DNA of 64,000 bases from contig NZ_CP022364.1 in assembly GCF_003119115.1 (NCBI RefSeq), positions 2,308,001-2,372,000 of the forward strand, given 5' to 3'. Position numbers and translations under genes: made by a program. Position 1 is the first letter of the stretch. The number at the start of each line of letters is the position of its first letter. Below are positions 60,519-64,000 of this stretch, piece by piece. This stretch comes from Azospirillum sp. TSH58. Its GTDB lineage: Bacteria; Pseudomonadota; Alphaproteobacteria; Azospirillales; Azospirillaceae. Below the pieces are notes generated by a model. It saw nothing but the letters and a program-made list of their open reading frames with translations, made no database searches and was not told the origin of the DNA.

Positions 60519-61694
60519 ATGTTCTGCAAACACGATCTGGAACGGCTCCTGACCGTCGATGCCGCCCCGGCGGTGTCCATCTTCCTGCCCACCCACATCG
60601 CCGGGCGCGACATCCGCCAAGACGTGATCCGGCTGCGCAACCTGCTGTCCAAAGCCCAGGACCAGCTGTGCGGGAAGCACGGCCTGCGCCGGCCCGACGC
60701 CGAGGCGTTCCTCAAGCCGGCCGCCGACCTGCTGGAGCAGAGCGAGTTCTGGCGGCACATGGACCGTGGGCTGGCGATTTTCCTGGCCAAGGGCGTGTCG
60801 GCCATCCATCGCGTGCCCGTCGAACTGCCGGAGGAGGTCGTCGTCAATTCCCGCTTCACGCTGCGGCCGCTGCTGCCGTTGCTGGCCGACGACGGGGCCT
60901 TCATGATCCTGGCCGTCACGGCGGGCCGTGCCCGCCTGTTCTGCGCGACCCGCCACGGCATCGCGGAGGAGGATGCCGGCCTGCCGCAGGGCGTGGCGGA
61001 AATCCATGCCGAAACCAACTACGAGAACAACCTGCACACCGCCCCGCCGGCCCGCCACGCCGACCGCACGGACCGCGGCGGCGTGTCCATGGCCAGGACG
61101 CACAACTTCGGCGAAGACCCCGAGGAACTGCGCAAGGCCCACCTCATCGAGTATCTCGGCCGGGTCGGTGGCCGTGCGCGCGACCATCTGAAACCCTTCC
61201 GCGGCCCGCTCGTCCTGGTGGCCGACGAGGAAATCCAGGGGCATCTGCGCAGGGACGCGCATTTGCAGGGGATGCTGGAGGACGGGGTCGTGACGAACCC
61301 CGACGCCCTGGAGGTCGATGAGCTGCATCGACGCGCCTACGCGGTGGTCCGGCCGATGTTCGACTCGACCCGTCGGACGGCGGTGGAGCGGTTCAAAGCC
61401 CTGTACGGCGACCGCAACACGGCGGAACGGACCACGACGCGGGCCGAGGACGTGATGGTGGCGGCGCGCGAGGGGCGGGTCGGTGTCCTGCTGGTGGCCG
61501 AGAACGAGAAGGTCTGGGGGCACTTCCGCGAGGATTATCACCGGGCCTTCCCGCTGCACCACGAAACGGACGGCGCCATCGATCTTGTCGAGGAGGCCGC
61601 CACCGAAACCCTTCTGCGCGGTGGCGAGGTGCATGTGGTGACGAAGGAGGAACTGCCGTCCGGTGCCTCGACCGCGGCGATCCTGCGCTTCTGA
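60519..61694 (+). CDS. baeRF family 3 protein (bacterial archaeo-eukaryotic release-factor-like)
   Basis: This 391-aa cytosolic protein starts MFCKHDLERLLTVDAAPAVS with the family-3 motif VSIFLPTHIAGRDIRQDVIR. The middle domain has FMILAVTAGRARLFCATRHG and the C-terminal PELOTA/eRF1-like end carries EDVMVAAREGRVGVLLVAEN. The baeRF families were described as bacterial relatives of eRF1/Pelota, with suggested roles in ribosome rescue or release. No experimental function for this family is known to me. It lies behind an EcfG-type motif and ahead of a hairpin terminator. Confidence 0.85.
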   Translation: MFCKHDLERLLTVDAAPAVSIFLPTHIAGRDIRQDVIRLRNLLSKAQDQLCGKHGLRRPDAEAFLKPAADLLEQSEFWRHMDRGLAIFLAKGVSAIHRVPVELPEEVVVNSRFTLRPLLPLLADDGAFMILAVTAGRARLFCATRHGIAEEDAGLPQGVAEIHAETNYENNLHTAPPARHADRTDRGGVSMARTHNFGEDPEELRKAHLIEYLGRVGGRARDHLKPFRGPLVLVADEEIQGHLRRDAHLQGMLEDGVVTNPDALEVDELHRRAYAVVRPMFDSTRRTAVERFKALYGDRNTAERTTTRAEDVMVAAREGRVGVLLVAENEKVWGHFREDYHRAFPLHHETDGAIDLVEEAATETLLRGGEVHVVTKEELPSGASTAAILRF

Positions 61695-61723
61695 TTCCGA
61701 ACTCCCGACGTTTTCCACCAAGC

Positions 61724-61752
61724 GGGGCGGCGGCCGGTGATGGTGCCGCCCC
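61724..61752 (+). terminator. Probable terminator of the baeRF3 gene
   Basis: GGGGCGGC pairs with GCCGCCCC across a 13-base loop, followed by GTCTGTGTTTCT. A GC-rich stem with a broken T-rich run. Confidence 0.55.
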
Positions 61753-61812
61753 GTCTGTGTTTCTGAAGCCTGTGTTTTTCGGGTCTACATTTCCGGGGCC
61801 GGCGTCGCGCCG

Positions 61813-62565
61813 TCAGGTGGGGGCCTTGTTCGGCTTGCCGGTGGGGGCTTTTCCCGCGCGGTAGATGTCCGCCGGGTCCCAGACGGCGCCGTGACGCCGC
61901 CGCTTTCCGCCGGGCGCCGCTTCGGCCTTGATGCGCGGCTTGGCGCCTTTCAGGAGCGTCTTGCCGCCCAGCGCAGCGGGGCCAGCCTTCGACTCGGCCT
62001 TGGACCCGGCCTTCGAGGAGGACGGAGCCGTCAGCACGATCCCCCCGCCGGCGAAGCGGTGTCTCGGCGCGGCGGTCGACGGCACGGTGTTGGCCGGACC
62101 GTCATCCACTTCCTGAACCTCTTCCTCCCGCGCGTCACGCAGGTGGGGCGACAGGGATCCCAGAAGCGAAAGAAGTTCGTCGCCCACGCTGTCCGGTGCG
62201 GCGCGCCACAGCCGCAGCATGCGCGCTTCGCGGCGGCTGATCGAGCTGTCATTGGCCCGGGAGTCGTCCGCCGAGGACGCTTTTCCGCCGGGGGCCTGCG
62301 AATCGTCGTAGCAATCGAAGAAGAAACTGATGGGAACGTCAAGAACCAGTCCGAGGCGATACAACGTGCCGGCCGAGATGCGGTTGGAGCCGCGTTCGTA
62401 TTTCTGGACCTGCTGAAAGGTCAGGCCAATCGCTTCGCCCAATTTTTCTTGGCTCATGCCCAGCAAGGTCCGGCGCATGCGCACGCGCTGCCCGACATGT
62501 GCATCGACCGACCAGGATTCGGGCGATCCGCGTCGCCCTCTTTTGCGCACCGCTGGTTCGCTCAT
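61813..62565 (-). CDS. XRE-family transcriptional regulator with long basic tail
   Basis: This 250-aa protein has an N-terminal helix-turn-helix (residues about 23-82: VGQRVRMRRTLLGMSQEKLG, EAIGLTFQQVQKYERGSNRI, SAGTLYRLGLVLDVPISFFF). Beyond it lie about 165 mostly low-complexity residues with Lys/Ser/Ala runs (SSSKAGSKAESKAGPAALGG) and a basic end (GGKRRRHGAVWDPADIYRAG). The HTH resembles alphaproteobacterial XRE regulators of the CtrA-era type, but the tail is unusual. ATG 62565 starts MSEPAVRKRGRRG. It is divergent from the chemoreceptor. Confidence 0.85.
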   Translation of the reverse strand: MSEPAVRKRGRRGSPESWSVDAHVGQRVRMRRTLLGMSQEKLGEAIGLTFQQVQKYERGSNRISAGTLYRLGLVLDVPISFFFDCYDDSQAPGGKASSADDSRANDSSISRREARMLRLWRAAPDSVGDELLSLLGSLSPHLRDAREEEVQEVDDGPANTVPSTAAPRHRFAGGGIVLTAPSSSKAGSKAESKAGPAALGGKTLLKGAKPRIKAEAAPGGKRRRHGAVWDPADIYRAGKAPTGKPNKAPT

Positions 62566-63066
62566 GGACCCGGAACTCCAATGCTTGCGAATAAATATGT
62601 AGGATTTGAGAATGTCGACAAGATTGTTCACACAGAACTTTTCGGCACGCAAGCGGAATCTCTGAAATTACTGCACGCTGGTCATGGTTTGAGCAGATAT
62701 GAAGGCATATGGTTTCTCCCGCAGCCTTGCAGCCTCCCTTGCAACCCGGTCTGCTGAAGGCGCTGATTGCGGCGCATTGCCTGCCTCGCGCGTGCCGGTT
62801 GCGCACCCGCGCATGGCGTCGATTGGGAAAGGAATGATATTACGGGGTGTGGTCGATGGAGTGAATATTCCAAATTGTGGTGATTTCGTCGTCCCGGGAT
62901 GGTGTGGAAACATTTTGCTAATCAAATTCGGATAGGTCGGAGGAAATAGAGTTCGCGCCACAGTCCGCGCTGCGTCCGAAGGGTCGGGCCGGCATGGATG
63001 GTCGGCGGCGATGGTCGGCGGCGACGCTCCCCTGCGCCGCCGGATCGCAATCAAAGGATCAGGTCG
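62566..63066. other. Divergent promoter region with 13-bp tandem repeat
   Basis: This 500-bp spacer between the XRE regulator and the chemoreceptor is more AT-rich than its surroundings (for example AATAAATATGTAGGATTT). GATGGTCGGCGGC is repeated twice in tandem at 62997-63022, just before the chemoreceptor. A 78-codon plus-strand frame here lacks a ribosome site and I do not accept it. No convincing -35/-10 pair was picked. Confidence 0.6.
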
Positions 63067-64000
63067 ATGCAGACAAGCAGTCTGGCGGGGCGCTTCAAGG
63101 TCGGGACCCGCATTTACTTTGGTTTCCTTGTGGTGTTGCTGCTGCTGGCGGTGGTCGTCGCCATCGGCGTGCGGGGCCTCGGGGTGGCGCGGTCCGGCTT
63201 CGAATCTTACGCGGCGGTGAGCAACCACTCGATCCAGGTCAGCTCCATCGACGCGCAGGTCGCCCAGATGCGCCGCCTCGCCTTGACCTTCAACACCTTC
63301 GGCGACCCGAAGGTGGCGGAGCAGGTCCGCGCCGTCCAGGCGACCCTCGTGAAGGACCTGCGGGGCTCCCTGGATGGAACGACCGGCGAGCGCCGCGCCC
63401 TGCTGGAGCGGATGAACCAGGTCTTCGCCAGCTACGTGGCCGACTTCAACACGCTGGCGGAGCTTCGCCTGCGCCGCGACCGCCTCTACACCGAGCAGCT
63501 CGTCCCGGCGGGAGAGAAGGCGCGCGAGACCGTGTCGCAGCTCGTCTCCACCCTGATCGCCGACGGCGAGCACGAGGCGGCGGCCAACGCCGCCCTCGCG
63601 CAGGAGCAGCTTCTGCTGGCGCGGCTTGCCGCGTCGCGCTTCTTCACCAGCCCGAACGAGTCGATCATCGCGGAAGTGTCGGCCCGTGACGACGCCTTCG
63701 GCGAGGCCATCCGCCGGGCGACCGAGCGGTTGAGCAACCCGGCGCGCCGCGCCGCCGCGCTGGCCGCCGATCAGCTTGCCGACCGCTACGTCTCCCTGTT
63801 CCGCGAGACTGCCGCCGCCATGCTGGAAAACGCCCGGCTGGTCGACGTGATGGGCGCCCGCGGCGTCGAGTTCGCCGACCTTTCCGACCGCACCGTCGCG
63901 ATCGAGGGCAAGGACCGCGACGCCGTGCTGGCCGAAACCACCGGCAGCATGGACCGCACCCTGTCGGCCAACATGACGATCGCGGCCGGCGCCTTCCTGT
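63067..64000 (+). CDS. Methyl-accepting chemotaxis protein (N-terminal part)
   Basis: The gene runs off the right edge; 311 codons are present. It starts MQTSSLAGRFKVGTRIYFGF after AAGGATCAGG. A membrane helix at about residues 19-40 (FLVVLLLLAVVVAIGVRGLG) is followed by a long all-helical periplasmic domain (MRRLALTFNTFGDPKVAEQV, then LRLRRDRLYTEQLVPAGEKA) of the HBM or tandem four-helix-bundle type. The size of the ligand domain and the short cytoplasmic start are typical of chemoreceptors. The HAMP and signalling domains would lie beyond the window, so the MCP call is inferred from the N-terminal half. Confidence 0.75.
   Translation, partial: MQTSSLAGRFKVGTRIYFGFLVVLLLLAVVVAIGVRGLGVARSGFESYAAVSNHSIQVSSIDAQVAQMRRLALTFNTFGDPKVAEQVRAVQATLVKDLRGSLDGTTGERRALLERMNQVFASYVADFNTLAELRLRRDRLYTEQLVPAGEKARETVSQLVSTLIADGEHEAAANAALAQEQLLLARLAASRFFTSPNESIIAEVSARDDAFGEAIRRATERLSNPARRAAALAADQLADRYVSLFRETAAAMLENARLVDVMGARGVEFADLSDRTVAIEGKDRDAVLAETTGSMDRTLSANMTIAAGAFL

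Noticed and set aside
62699..62935. 78-codon plus-strand frame in the spacer before the chemoreceptor
   Set aside because: No ribosome site and no recognisable fold; more likely spacer DNA.

Overview
The window is high-GC DNA from an alphaproteobacterial chromosome. Gene order, protein sequences and codon use suggest Azospirillum or a close relative in the Rhodospirillales. That assignment comes from recognition of families, not from a search. Almost all of it is housekeeping or conserved accessory sequence. I see no prophage, insertion sequence or CRISPR array.

Layout. (1) 1-16.9 kb, minus strand: a complete division and cell-wall (dcw) cluster read from right to left: mraZ, rsmH, ftsL, ftsI, murE, murF, mraY, murD, ftsW, murG, a small unknown ORF, murC, murB, ddl, ftsQ, and the 5' end of ftsA. 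Most genes overlap by 1-4 bases. The mraZ promoter carries four TGGG repeats at exact 10-bp spacing (MraZ boxes). (2) 17.2-22.1 kb, minus strand: rnpB (RNase P RNA), an AmiD-type amidase, an EamA exporter, an ABC-F ATPase and a TerB/DnaJ protein. (3) 22.4-30.3 kb: an acetyltransferase, a fused 5-oxoprolinase, a D-lactate/glycolate-type FAD dehydrogenase, a beta-hydroxyacid dehydrogenase and two small genes. (4) 30.3-37.7 kb: a hybrid histidine kinase, an AhpD-like protein, two tandem tRNA-Pro(CGG) modules, a polyprenyl diphosphate synthase, a DUF2007 protein, a TrmN6-like methyltransferase, an S49 peptidase and a lone HicB-like protein. (5) 37.7-44.4 kb: a small zinc-ribbon membrane protein, glyQS, leuA with a candidate leucine-rich leader peptide, and lrgAB. 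(6) 44.5-52.9 kb: an alpha/beta hydrolase, a DUF3775-SRPBCC-alcohol dehydrogenase operon, a ThuA protein, treZ and a GH133 debranching enzyme. (7) 53-64 kb: a kinase-like protein that lacks the phospho-acceptor histidine, small proteins, a polysaccharide deacetylase, DUF2934 plus a hibernation-factor/cold-shock fusion, an L,D-transpeptidase, a DUF882 protein, a baeRF3-type protein, an XRE regulator and the start of a chemoreceptor.

How the genes work together. The left third makes and polymerises peptidoglycan at the division site. The amidase, L,D-transpeptidase, DUF882 protein and LrgAB add wall remodelling elsewhere. Four plus-strand transcription units in the right half share a GGAAC-N16/17-GGTT motif 33-102 bases upstream of their starts. 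This resembles the promoter of the alphaproteobacterial general-stress sigma factor EcfG. The units encode a 58-aa membrane protein, DUF3775-SRPBCC-ADH, DUF2934-HPF/CSD and baeRF3, and this is my main candidate for a coherent, little-described set. Five intergenic spacers carry two related families of GC-rich palindromic repeats.
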